A stretch of 64,000 bases of DNA from Geosiphon pyriformis (taxonomy: Eukaryota > Glomeromycota > Glomeromycetes > Archaeosporales > Geosiphonaceae). A model generated the notes under the pieces. That model ran no database searches, had not been told where the DNA came from, and worked only from the letters and a program-made list of their open reading frames with translations. The stretch spans positions 754,033 through 818,032 of the forward strand of contig JAAOMT010000436.1 in the NCBI GenBank assembly GCA_016748015.1, written 5' to 3'. Positions 1-11,456 of the stretch are shown here, piece after piece; positions within the stretch are counted from its first letter, which is position 1; each line of letters opens with the position of its first letter. Position numbers and translations under genes: made by a program.

Positions 1-1700
1 AGAACCAGATTTTTGAGACAGAAGCAGCATGTTGTGGATCAGGAGAAATTGGACTCATCAATTTCCACATACCAGCCAGGAACTATAGCTGCATCAAAAT
101 TCCCATTTATAATAACACTGGAAAAGTTATAGAGATACCAGAAGAAACCATCATAAGACATTTAACTACTAAAATAGAGGACCAACCACCAAACCCCATT
201 CCAGACTTTCCACAGCTTTGTGGATATGTTGACATCACATCACAAATGATATATAAACAAAATGAATATTATTTGCTCCAACCAGAACAATTGGAACAAA
301 TGAACATAGAAAATCTAGACCCATTCCAATGCATGCAGTTAAAGATATTGCTCAACAAGTTCAATGACATCTTTGCCAGCGAAAATAAATTCGGCAGAAC
401 TAACATTATCCAGCACCAGATCAAAACTAGAGATGCTATGCCAATAAAACAATAAGCATACAGAGTACCACCTGCCAGCCATGAGATCATTCATTAAGAA
501 ATCAACTGGATGTTTGACAATGGGTTAATTCAGCCATTAATGAGTCTATGGTCATCACCAGTAGTACTCGTCTAGAAAAAAAATGGGAAAATTCACTTTT
601 GCATAGACTACAGAAAGCTTAATGAAGTCACACGTGGAAACAACTATTCAACTCCATGGATTCAAGAATTATTTGATGCTTTTGGGGGAAACAAATGGTT
701 CTCAACATTGGATTTAGATAGTGGTTATTAACAAGTAGCCATGGATCTAGTGGACAAAGAAAAGACTGCATTCACAACATGGGAGGGAAATTTTGAATTC
801 AAAGTAATACCATTTGGCTTAACAAATGTGCCAGCCACATTTCAATGGCTAATGGAAATAGTATATACCAGCTTGTTATGGAAATCAGTAGTTGTTTATT
901 TAAATGACAGCAATATGTTTTCTAAAACATTCAATAATCATTTACATCATCTACAATAAGTGTTTGAAAAGCTATAACAAGTAGGGCTAAAGTTAAATGC
1001 CAATAAGTGCTTCTTTGGCAAGACAGAATTAAACTTTTTAGGGCACATAGTAAGCAAAGACAGCATCAAAATGGATCCAAAAAAGATAGAGATAGTTAAG
1101 AACTTTCTAGTACCAACCAATGTAATGAAGTTAAAATCATTTTTAGAATTTGCAGGCTATTATCAATGCTTTATCAAAAACTTTTCCAAGATAGCTCAAT
1201 TACTCAATTATCTCCAAACCAAAAATGTGAAATATGAATAGACAGAAGCTCAACAAGAAACATTTGACACATTAAGAAGAAAGCTTATCCAAGCTCTAAT
1301 GTTGATATATCCAGATCACAGCAAACTATTCATTATTACTACTGATGTATTAAACTAAGCATTGGGAGCAGTACTATTGCAGAGAAGACTGGATGAAAAA
1401 AACATTCAGTAGCTTATGCTAATAGAAGCTTAAGTCCAGCAGAAAAGAACTATAGAACTCCAGTACTGGAACACTTAGCTATTTATTAGGCTGTTATCAA
1501 ATGGAAAGAATACTTGAATCAAAAGTTTGATGTGTACACTGATCACAAAGGATTGTCTTTAATTCAGAAGCAAGAATTTGGAGATGATCACCATGTCAGA
1601 TAAAAAATAAAACTTTTACTATTTAATTATACAGTATATTATAAAAAGGGAAAAGACAATGGAAATGCTAATGGTCTGTTACGAATGAGACAAATCTAAA
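1..1700 (+). pseudogene. Ty3 copy 1 pol: linker, reverse transcriptase and RNase H
   Basis: Translating the plus strand gives a Ty3-type RT broken by stops. Visible are the RT start region (AYRVPPASHE, about 458-490), the motif A region with STLDLDSGY (about 705-730, followed by TAA where Trp is expected), PFGLTN (about 812-830) and the catalytic box at 894-908. The box reads VYLND, where active relatives have YLDD. RNase H follows, with TTD (about 1339-1347) and LEHLAIY (about 1468-1488), so its Asp and Glu remain. Stops replace Gln (CAA to TAA at 957) or Trp (TAG near 1240). One frame slip lies near 1400. This is a pseudogene of a self-copying element, not a host gene. Confidence 0.92.
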
Positions 1701-1929
1701 AAAAACATTTCAACCCAAAAATATAACAAAAAAATAAATATACAAAAATATTAACAACTCTAACATTATATAAATACTCAATTGTTCAAGGAGAAATTAT
1801 CTCAAAAGGAACAAAACAACATAAAACAACAATCAAAATATTTTATCAACTACCAAAATATACTTTACTGAAAAAACAGAAAAAATCCAGATCAACTAAC
1901 CAGAGTAATTACAGAACCAAAAAAAGAGA

Positions 1930-2990
1930 CAATATTATTCAACATGCACTTAGATCCAACAGCAGAACATTTTCATAAAGAAGCAACCATAGAAAAAATC
2001 AGAAAAAGATATTATTGACCATCAATGTATCCAAACATCATCCAATATGTTTAAAATTGTGATGCTTGTTAGAGAAGAGAAGAAACAAAACCCAGTGAAC
2101 CATTAAGACCAATCTAAGTAGAACAACTATTCAATTGCATTGGAATTGACTTAGTTGGACCATTAACAATTACCAGCAGAGGCAACAGATATATTGTAGT
2201 AGCCATGGATTATCTCACAAAATGGCCAGAAGCAAAAGCTATTCAAAGGGCAGATGCAGAATCCATTGCCAAATTTGTTCATCAAGACTTGATCTGTCAA
2301 CATGGATGTCCAAAAAAATTGTTATTGGATCAAGGAACTCACTTTGTGAATAGAACATTAACAGAATTGAGTCAAAAATTTGGGATAAAAAGACCATTAT
2401 TATTACCTTACCATCCACAAACAAATGGGTTAGTTGAAAAATTTAACAGAATATTGTGTAAAGCCATTGCCAAAATCAGCCAAGAAAACCAGAACAAATG
2501 GGATTTGATTATATCATTAGTATTATTTGCTTATTAGACAATGAAGCAAGACACTACATAAGCAACACTATTTGAATTAGTATACGGTAGAACAACAATA
2601 TTACCAGTTGAGATAGAAATCAAGACATATCCAACAGAACCAATAACAGAAGAGAATTTTCAAAAAACACTGTTGAAAAAAACATATGACTTAATAGAGA
2701 CATTAGAAAACACACAGCAAAAGGCAGTTAATAACATCCAAAAGTCACAAAAAAAACAAAAAAAAAGACATAATAACCAACTAGAGAAACCAGTTGAATT
2801 CAAGATTGGAGACAAAGTACTTCTGTATTATACTAAAACAGAAAAACAATGAAATGGAAAATTTGACCCCAAATGGGACAGACTATTTCACATAGAAAAA
2901 ATTCTTGGAAATGGAGCTTATAAATTAAAATTAAACAACAAAATTTTAATCAAGACAGTATATGATGATTGACTAAAACAATATTACTAT
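1930..2990 (+). pseudogene. Ty3 copy 1 integrase
   Basis: The integrase would paste the element's cDNA into chromosomes. The N-terminal HHCC zinc site is seen as HFHKEA (about 1970-1990) and CDAC (about 2060-2071). The DDE core gives AMDYLTKWPEA (about 2202-2234), a second Asp in LDQGTHF (about 2327-2346) and the Glu in NGLVEKFN (about 2422-2445). The longest clean stretch is 2205-2537. A C-terminal segment with KPVEFKIGDKVLL (about 2788-2826) matches the usual SH3-like integrase tail. Stops at 2535 and further on break it. The three acidic residues survive. Confidence 0.92.
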
Positions 2991-3144
2991 ATAGCATTAT
3001 CATTCATCAGTAATATTCTACAATTAGGGGTACAGAGAATATTAGTCAGACCAGATGAGATTTTACAAAATCAAGAACCAATTATAATTATTGGACTGAA
3101 CATGTAAAATTGAACAATGAAAAGAATATATAAAGACACAATAT

Positions 3145-4799
3145 ATGTAACAAAAAACAACAGAAAATGGAGATTACTAACAGCATCTACTCACTAGCAC
3201 AACAACTTTTCAACTGATCCAACAACAAAAAATGGAAATTACAATTAACCAATAAACTATCAGGTACACACATACCAAAAGAAAACCATGGAATAAAATA
3301 AGAAAAAATACAGAAAATACTGTTGACAAAATAATCTCAAAAGTAAAATTGACAATAAAAACACAACCAAAAGTCACCCAATATCAAGAGTTGACTATAG
3401 AAACTTGGAATTGGTGAATACAACAATTTCTAAGAAACTTTTGTTACTTTTACTTGGAACAACACATGAATATTGTTACCAATAGAATTTTAGCTATTAA
3501 TTAGCATAAAATTACCCTTATAATTCTTATAATTAATTAGTATATTAATATCATTTCAAATTATCATTTATTATTTAATCAATTATCACATATCACAATT
3601 CAATTAAATAATCCAATTAGTATAACAGAAAGTAAGATGATCAAATTACACAATACTCTGAACTTTGTAACATTCAAAAATTTGCCAAAATTTACAGAAA
3701 TTCACCAAAATTTATAAGAAATTCACCGAAATTTATAGAAATTCACCGAAATTATGAATAGTTCACCCAAATTAATTAATAGTTCAGCAAAATAACTTGT
3801 AGTCCATCAAAATGTATCTTTAGTTCGCCGAAATTTGAGCAAAGAAAAAAAGTGCAAGTTCATAGACTAGTATTACAACAAGTTGTATAAAAAAAGAGCT
3901 TTTCTCTTCAAGAAAATATATTTTACTTTAGATTTATTACTTAGAATCATTCCTACACACACAAAAAAAAAAATATCAAATAATTTGAAAAACCAAATTC
4001 TTTAATTATTCCACTTGGAAAATCCCCAAAACCCAACTAACATTTTGAAATTGATTAGCTACCAATTTCAGTAAACTGTTAGTGACTCCAGACTTGGATA
4101 GAAAACGTTTCCCTTGACAGAATTTAATTTCTTTTACATTTTTTTTATTTTTTTTTATTTTCTTACTATAATCATTAAGGTAGTCTACAGACAAGATTTC
4201 TGTAGAAAGATTGACTTTCACAGCAAAGTAACTACACAATTTGGTGAGCTTCCAGATGAGCAATTCCTGGGAAAGAGTTGATGTTTACTACAACGTAACT
4301 ACACAAAGTAACTGGCATGGAATTGGCCATTCCACTTATAAGCCCAGCAATTCAAATTATAAGAAATAATTTGAAGATAAATTCAGTACTGGAGGTTCAA
4401 CTACTTCTAGAAAACGTGAATTTGCAACCAACAGATATTTACAACATTCAAGAAAAGAGACCAAAAACCTCCAGTAACAACATTAAGAATTTATACATAG
4501 ATAAAACAAAACAATTATTTGATACAACAATACTATAACAACTGGAACATTTTGTGGGGAAAAACAATTTGACTACACAAACAAAAGCCATCTATCGGCT
4601 ACATATTAGATTTCAAGATTGACCAGAAATCTTACTCAATCTAGAAATAAACTTCATTACCATTAACCAGATGGGAAAAATAACAAATGCTCAATTTGAA
4701 AAATTACAGAACAAGATAGCACAAATAATTTTTAAAAAAGAAATTCAAGAAATACTCAAAGACAGAGAATTAGAATTAGGAGATCTCAATGGAGCTTAA
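3145..4799 (+). pseudogene. Ty3 copy 1 ORF3 (post-integrase ORF), split by a solo LTR
   Basis: A reading frame lies between integrase and the 3' LTR. It corresponds to 43473-44141 in copy 2. Its first part runs from about 3145 to 3473 and its second from about 4484 to 4799. Between them sits the 1006-bp solo LTR, flanked by a 4-bp repeat. Recognisable pieces include LFDTTIL (about 4515-4535) and NQMGKITNAQFEKLQNKI (about 4667-4720). It resembles no protein that I know. The position is where retroviruses carry env, but there is no signal peptide or membrane segment. It holds several stops. Confidence 0.7.
3474..4479 (+). mobile_element. Solo LTR (1006 bp) nested in Ty3 copy 1
   Basis: Starts TGTTACC and ends CAGTAACA, so it has short inverted ends. 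It is flanked by ATAT (3470-3473) and ACAT (4480-4483), a 4-bp target duplication with one C/T difference. Copy 2 at 43790-43830 shows the same sequence without this insert, which fixes the borders. Positions 3680-3830 hold imperfect tandem copies of a unit like TTCACCGAAATTTATAGAAA. No internal coding region is present, consistent with LTR-LTR recombination. A more decayed relative lies at 49319-50226. Confidence 0.87.
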
Positions 4800-4800
4800 T

Positions 4801-4819
4801 AGTAAAGAGAAGGGAATAA
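4801..4819 (+). other. Polypurine tract before the 3' LTR of Ty3 copy 1
   Basis: Almost all-purine run (agtaaagagaagggaataa) directly before the LTR start. It sits where plus-strand DNA synthesis is primed in LTR elements. Copy 2 has a similar run at 44141-44155. Confidence 0.75.
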
Positions 4820-5682
4820 TGTTACTTATAGAATATAAGAAGTATATTAGCATATAAATTAGCTAATCAGAAGTAGCCATAGTAAATGTGGAATTCCAGA
4901 ATTTTTCTCAAAGGAATTGGAGAATTCCAAGAATTTCAGAATTCTCATACAAGAAATTGCAGAATTCCAAAATTTCAGGATTTCTTGCAAAGGAATTGCA
5001 GGATTCCAGAATTGCAGGATTCCTTGCAGAGAAATTGCAGGATTCCAGAAATTCTAGGATTTCTGGTGTAAAGAATTGAGGAATTTCAATTATGTATATA
5101 TAGTGGTAGTGTTAGAAGTAAAAAAACAGATCTTTCAGTTTAGATTTAATTTAAGCAATCTTCCAATTTACAAATATTAATAAAGAATTATTTGATATCT
5201 CAATCCATTTTTTATTATCAACACTTCATGTTGATAGTCTCAAATACTTGACTACACTGGAACAATAGCTTTTGATCATGACTATTGATGAGATACTAAC
5301 AATCATTGTCTTGGCTTATTTCTTTTATTTTATTTTATTTTCTGTTGTTATTTCTTTTGTATATTACTAACTGGATTAAAAAAATTCATACACAGAGGTA
5401 CTGATGTCAGGATATAGCATTGGTATAAGACCCAGGATTAAGAGTAGACACTCAGAATTGAGGATAGCTTACCAGGAAGATTACCAGCCATTATGCTGAG
5501 AAAAAAATTGATGAAACTGTAATTTCGAAAAGCTACAGATAAAAAAAACCAATTACATCTCTGTTTATTATACAAAGAACTCCATAACAAAACTTTTAGA
5601 TATCAATATACCAAAATACTATGCAAGCATCAAGTTATGGGTTTGTTATTTGATTTAAGATCTCAAATAATTACTTGTAACA
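4820..5682 (+). repeat. 3' LTR of Ty3 copy 1 (863 bp)
   Basis: Runs from TGTTAC to TAACA and aligns along its length with the LTRs at 31992-32816 and 44156-45030. A TATA box (TATATATAG) lies at 5095-5103, after an array of degenerate repeats. The following bases ATAA (5683-5686) would be the right copy of the 4-bp target duplication. Confidence 0.9.
4887..5080 (+). repeat. Degenerate tandem repeats in the LTR U3 region
   Basis: About five imperfect copies of a 30-36 bp unit built on GAAATTGCAGGATTCCAGAA and GGAATTCC palindromes, ending just before the LTR TATA box. The same unit occurs in different copy number at 32057-32175 and 44220-44390. The short apparent reading frames here follow from the repeat. 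Confidence 0.8.
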
Positions 5683-8383
5683 ATAATAATTTTAAAATTT
5701 CTAAAAACAGAAAAAAATTCCAAATACCAATCACTAAAAACAAAATTTTTGTATAAAACAGTATATATTACAGTATTAAATAAACACAATAACAATAACT
5801 AAAATACACAAAATAAAATCTGTACAAATTAAAAAAAAAATTTATATAATAATCTAAAAATTCAACAAAGCTTTACAAGTAATAGAATTTATTATACATA
5901 AAAATAAATAATCAAAAAACTTTATATTATTATAAAAGAAACATTATACACTATAATAACATTTATTATACAAATATTTGTAAATAATTACAGACAATTA
6001 ATAATACAAAGCTTTTATAAAACAAAACAAATACAATAGTAATTTAATTTATATAGTCAGCTATTATATAAAAATCCAAATATTACACCAGAAAAGAATT
6101 AATTTGATCTATATTTTCAATTAAACTTTGGTTTAAAATTTTGGTATTACAATTAATTTTTTAATGAACACACTAAACAATTTGAAAATTTTTATAAATA
6201 AAATACTTTATATTTTTAAAAACACATATACTATTGACTTTTAAATTTTTTTTAATAATATTTAACAACAGTTATAAAAATTAGACAAAATCAAAACAAA
6301 CTCCAAAAAACATAAAAAATTAATATTTAGCAATTTATTATATATTTGACAAAATTTAAAATACTTAAAAGTTAAATATCTATTATAAAAGAAAAAAATA
6401 CTTAATAATTTGTTAAAACATCCAAATATATAACTGTTCAAACAAACCAAAAAGAAACCAAATCACAAAAATCAAATTGTTTTTAATATTAAAAGTTTTT
6501 TTAGTGGAAATTTTTATTTTTTTTATTATTGTTTAATAAATACAAGACTAAAATATTTAATTGAATAACAGATATTAAAAAAGACAGAATTTTTAAGAAT
6601 TATAAACATTAAAATATCTTCTATAAACTTAAATGCTAATAATAGAATGTTGTTTAGAAACAAATTATGATCACAAAAAATCTTAGCTATTTTAGCCAAA
6701 AAGTTGTTAACTAAACTAATTTTAAAACAAATTAAAAAAAACAAAAAATATCAAAAAAACCAATTTAATACTTAAAAATCTAAAGATTTATGATTAAACA
6801 ACTGATCTAAAATAATATCAGTATTAAAAAAATTTAAGACAAAAACTAATTTATGTTCAGTTTGTATTTGCTTAAAAAACTTTAAGCCATAAAAAAAGAA
6901 ATAATAAATTGTATTATTTGAAAAGTCTAAAAGCAGACCAAATTTTAATTTTAAACTTTTTCAAACCAAAGTGTTTTATTTATTATATACACTACATAAA
7001 ACAAAGTTAAATTTAATCTTATAATTAATAATAAAATGTAAAACAACCAAAACCAAATAAAAAAATTGTTTATTAGATAGAATCTTTTTTAAAACTTTGT
7101 TTATAAAAAACCTAATATTTAAATAAGCTTTGATTAAACTAAACTTTGACAAACTATTTGTAAACAAAAAAATAACTAAATATCTATAAGTTTTTTCTTT
7201 TTTGACAATTAAAATAGACAGATTACTAATTATTAATAAAAAAACACCAACTTTATAGTTAATAAAAATAGCCACTATTTTACTATTATTAATCAAAATA
7301 TTATTAATTTGAAAAATTTAATAACAATATTTAAAATATACTAAGTTATAGCTTAATTATTATTCACTTAAATTATGTTATTAATAAAAACACCAGCAAT
7401 AAAAAAAAACATAAAATATATCTGAGTTTTAACTTGCTTAGCTCTAGTTACAAACTTGAAATCAACTTTGTACTTATATATGTTTCTGTTTTTTGATTTT
7501 ACACAAAAAAAATTATAAATATATGCCAAAGAAAAGAAAAAAAATCTTATTCTAATCTAATTTATTATAAACATAATAATTATTTGTTAGACTAAAATTA
7601 ATCATAACTTGATTGATCTAATTATTGTGAATATTATCAAAAAATCTAACAAATTTGTTACATATTTTGATTTTAAATAAACTGTTTTTAAGTATTTTTA
7701 AGTCATAAAATTATATGTTTTATACATATTTTATAAAACTAATTAAAGTTTACAGTTTTTTTTAAAATATTTTTTACTACTAAACCAATTATAAAAATAA
7801 AAGATTGTATCATTATATTTTTTAATACTGAAAAATTATTCTTACAAAAAACATTAAACTTATTATATATTAAAAAAATTCTGTTAGACAAGATTTTTAA
7901 TTTTTTTTCTAAGATGTTTTAATTAAAGCAATAAACTAAATATTTATTAGAACATCTTTTTATTTGTATGACTTAAAGCTCATTAAAATTTATGTTTCTT
8001 TTTAAAACTAAGAAACAAATTTTATATATTAAGCAAAAGTTTATAAAATCTAAAAGTATATCTATTATTATTTTGTTATAATATTTTTATAACTTATTTG
8101 AAATACTAAAAAACCAGCAGCTTTTCTGTTAGATAGCTCTATTATTATATTTAACAACTTATTAAAATTAATAGAATATATAACATTAAAAAAAGCATTA
8201 TTAGCAATATAACTTAGTAAGAGATATTATTAATATTATATCTTAAATATTACTTTCAATATTTTTTGTTTTCTTATTTAATCCTTTATAATCTTATTTA
8301 CCTTAAACTTAATCAATTCAAATTTTAATATTAGCTCTATATTTACAATTAAATAATCCAAAACTACTTTATAAAAAAAACAT
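5683..8383 (-). pseudogene. Decayed LINE copy A (RT to RNase H part)
   Basis: Very AT-rich, yet translation on the minus strand follows the plus-strand LINE at 8385-15172. 8370-8320 matches about 11650-11740. 7296-6976 matches the RT C-terminal part (KEKTYRYLVIFL against GETYQYLGIFL). 6744-6526 matches MNNFLAGVTKIF. The piece near 5740 matches about 14090. The 3' side is cut off by the LTR ending at 5682. The 5' side stops where the plus-strand LINE starts, so it was either 5'-truncated or interrupted there. Stops and frame slips are too many to annotate one by one. Confidence 0.85.
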
Positions 8384-8497
8384 ACTTTTTTTCTCTCTTA
8401 CCTTCAAAAATTCTCAAACGAGCACATTTCTAATAAAGAAGTTTTTTGTTTTCTCTGTTAGTTTTATTTCTATATTTCTTTAACTAATAATTCCTTT

Positions 8498-10360
8498 GTG
8501 GTAGATTTGGTGGCTGCTTCAGATAGTAACATATCTAAAAAGAAGGCACCCAAGAGTGTTTTTCATGATCCTGCTGGTGGTTCTTTTTTACAGAAAAAGA
8601 AAGTTGTTCTTGGGAATGTTAAACATTCTGGTGATGAAAAGGATGTTTTTTTAATATCTGAATCTGACAGTAATGTGTATTCTAATGTAGAAAGCTTGTC
8701 TGGTGATGATGTAGATATTGACATGTCTGGTGTTAGTAATGGTTCTATCTTGGGTTCAGCTGCAAACACTTCTAAAGTGAAGTGCATTAACACTAGTACT
8801 GATTTTGGCTCCCCTTTTGGTTCTCCCAACTATGATATAGAGAATAAGTTAGAACTCCTTCCACCTTCTCTCAAGATAACTTTGAATATAAAGTGGATTG
8901 ATCTCAAAATCATGAAAACATCTGTAAAAGTGGCTGTAAACAAATCTTTTGCTTTGAATATTAATCTTTCGACTGTGAAAAAAAAATTGGCAACAGCAAA
9001 AACGCAACTCATCAGAAAAACTTTTTCAAAAATCTGTGGTTTTGGGAGGGCCACTACTCTCTCAAAATTCGAAGAGATCATTCAATCTACTTTTACATCA
9101 GAGAACAATATGAAAAAGGCCATATCATTGGTCTTAGAAAATGAAATTACCATAAACACCAATCTTAAAAGACAAGGAGTGTGTTTGAACTGGGCTGTAG
9201 TAATTAAAAAAATTCCCATGGACATGCCAAAGGAGATGATTATTGCTGCAGTTGCCAAATTTGAAGAAATTAAATCTATTAAAATACAATTAATTGGGTT
9301 ATAACAGAAGGCTGTGGTAGAGTTTGCTGAATCAGATTAAGCTAATTTGTTGGCTTCAAGGTAATCATTTCTGATTAAGAAAGATTCAATGCACATGGCC
9401 AAAGCTGTGAGTAATTGGGAGATTTGGGCATCTAGAAATTGGTACAGAGCACTTTTGTTTACATTGCCAATAGGTACTATAGCTTATAATTTGGGTAATC
9501 TTTTGAAAGGAGCTGGTAGGAAGACTTGCTTTATTAATTGTTTGTTGATAACTGGCAATAGGATCTCCTGTGTTGTTGTTTGTTTTGATTCTGATGAGAC
9601 ATTAAAGTCTGCATTTCACATGGAGCTGATTCTTGGCAGTATTAAGCTCTCTTGGGCAAGAATGGATGTGATTTGGCATGAAAAGTGTAAGAGGTTTGGT
9701 TATTTTGCTTTGGAGTGTGACACACCAGTTGCATCCACTTCTAAGCTTTCAAAAGCATTTAAAAAAGTTGCTTCTAATAAATGTCATTTTCAATTGGCAA
9801 GATTGTATAAAAAGAAAAGTGTTCTGATATCTCGTCCTACTGCCTTTAGTGGCAAAACTTGGGCCCAGGTGGTCTCACTTGCTGGTTCTTCTGATGGTCT
9901 TTACTTTAGTTCTGGTTCTGATTTCTTTTTCTCTGACACCTCAGATTTGAATAGTGGTTTTCCTCTTGTTTTGGCTGATAACTCATCCTTGAATGTTTGT
10001 TTGGCCTCTTTAGAATGCTCCTTGAAGCTCTTGGCAGATCAGATTTCTAGTATTTTGAAAAAGTTGAGTTTTGTAGAATTGGTACTGGCACTCTCTTTGG
10101 CCACTCCTACATCTTTGGTGTTACATTTGGACATGGATATGGCTTTAGATAGTGTGTTGATGCCATCTGCTTCTCCTTTTTCAGCTGCTGGTAATGTAGT
10201 CTCTGACTTCAGCTCAAGTAGTTCTAAGGTTTTGACCTTTAAGGTGGGCAGTTTGAAATCAAAAATGGTAGCTTTGGAGGTCTTGATCAGTTTGGTTTTA
10301 GAAAAGTTAGATCATTTGTGTTCTGGTTTAGGTTTTTCAGCTCTTTCTTTATTTCAATGA
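8498..10360 (+). pseudogene. LINE ORF1 (RNA-binding Gag-like protein)
   Basis: One reading frame of about 620 codons, interrupted by three TAA stops between 9302 and 9365. Two or more sit where Gln (CAA) is likely, so reading continues in the same frame from 9389 to the TGA at 10358. ORF1 proteins coat the LINE RNA. The N-terminal third has Ser/Asp-rich low-complexity sequence. The middle (about 8850-9300) is charged. Near 9670-9720 a CCHC knuckle is expected, but only EKC...FGY...LEC is left: the first Cys is missing and the His is Tyr (CAT to TAT). The C-terminal part is Ser/Leu-rich. The start codon is unclear; the frame is open from GTG at 8498. Confidence 0.85.
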
Positions 10361-10380
10361 GTGATTTGGTGTAAAAAGTG

Positions 10381-11080
10381 GTTATGTATAATATCAGAGG
10401 CATAAACAATCCTGCCAAACAAGAAAATATTATTTACTGACATAGAGAAATGTGCAATTTAATTTCTGTGATTACAGAGACAAAGTTAAGAGGCAAAATT
10501 TGTCCATGGATTATGAATAAGTTTAATGGTGTTTGAGTGTTTACTTCTGGTTTGGAGTCTGGTTACTTGGGTTTAGGTGTAGCCATAATTATGAATGTTT
10601 TTCTAGTACAGCATATGTGTAAAGTTTCTGAGGTGTCTGGTTGATTTATTTCTGTAAAGTTACTTTTTAAGAACAAACTTTCAGTAACAGTTTTGGGCTT
10701 GTATGGAGATGTTACTTTAGAAAAAAGGCTGGCTTACTCACATGTTATCAATTCAATGGTGGCTGAGACTTTGAATGGCAGTATATTTGTTGTTCTTAGT
10801 GGTGACTTTAATGAGAATGATTCTGGTCGTAGTGTAAGCTTTAAGAAATTTTTGGATCTGGATTTGCTTGATTCTTTATATGGTTCTCTTTTGCACAAAC
10901 TTTCCACATGGTTCAATTCAAGGGGTGTTCAAAAGTGTATAGACTTTATTTTAGTTAATGATGGTCTTCGTAGTTCTTCTTTCAACCAGCAGGTTTACTG
11001 TCTGGATGAATTTTTTGATTTTGATTACTTGGTCATATTGGTGGACATTGGTTTGAAAGGCCTTCTCAGTTTTTAGCTCA
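10381..11080 (+). pseudogene. LINE ORF2 N-terminal part: AP endonuclease domain
   Basis: This domain nicks target DNA to prime reverse transcription. It begins near MYNIRGINN (10384), with ITETKLRGK (about 10470-10496) as the metal-binding Glu region. SGDFNEN (about 10798-10818) carries the Asp/Asn pair, and QKCIDFILVN (about 10930-10959) follows. The C-terminal motif normally containing a catalytic Asp-His reads FDFDYLV (about 11017-11037), so His has become Tyr (CAC to TAC). TGA or TAG stops occur near 10437 and 10537. The frame is +1 relative to the RT that follows, so at least one indel lies between 11080 and 11457. Confidence 0.85.
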
Positions 11081-11456
11081 TTTTAGTACACAAACAGGCT
11101 ACAAAAGATAAGTAGAGATACAAAGTCAGCAATGTCAGTAGAGAAATTTGGAAAAAGTTTGGGAATTTATCTTTGGCTGCTGCTTCGATGACCATTAATG
11201 ACTTTAAATATTATGAAAATAAAGGTAACATCAATAGAATGTAGACACTACTCTGTTGAATAGTGTGCTTTGCAGCAGAAGCTCTCTTATAAAGACATAG
11301 TTTAAAGATAGTGAGTTGGTCAAATTTGCTGCATTCTCTAGATTTTACAAGTTGGAACTGTTGGTGGTAAAAATTTTGAAAGCATATAAGTCAAATGATT
11401 TGGGGAGATTTTAGGCTTTGGTCAATAAATAAGTTGACTTGGACTTTGACTAAGCT

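Larger units (their letters stand above)
1..5682 (+). mobile_element. Ty3/gypsy retrotransposon, copy 1 (5' part outside window)
   Basis: Degenerate long Ty3 element. The window opens in the linker after the dUTPase domain, matching about 37359 of copy 2. It then runs through RT, RNase H, integrase and ORF3 to a 3' LTR ending TAACA at 5682. Without the solo LTR at 3474-4479, the stretch is about 4.67 kb, against about 4.70 kb for the same part of copy 2, so the two are colinear. Many in-frame stops show it is dead. It appears inserted into the minus-strand LINE that continues at 5683; the LINE's 3' end should lie left of the window. Confidence 0.93.

Noticed and set aside
4886-5079. Two overlapping plus-strand frames with periodic FQ/LQ residues, like a repeat protein.
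   Set aside because: They come from the degenerate repeats in the LTR upstream of its TATA box.
6262-7296. Series of minus-strand frames that could be small hydrophobic proteins.
   Set aside because: They align with the LINE RT and RNase H region and owe their Leu/Ile/Phe/Lys content to A/T drift.
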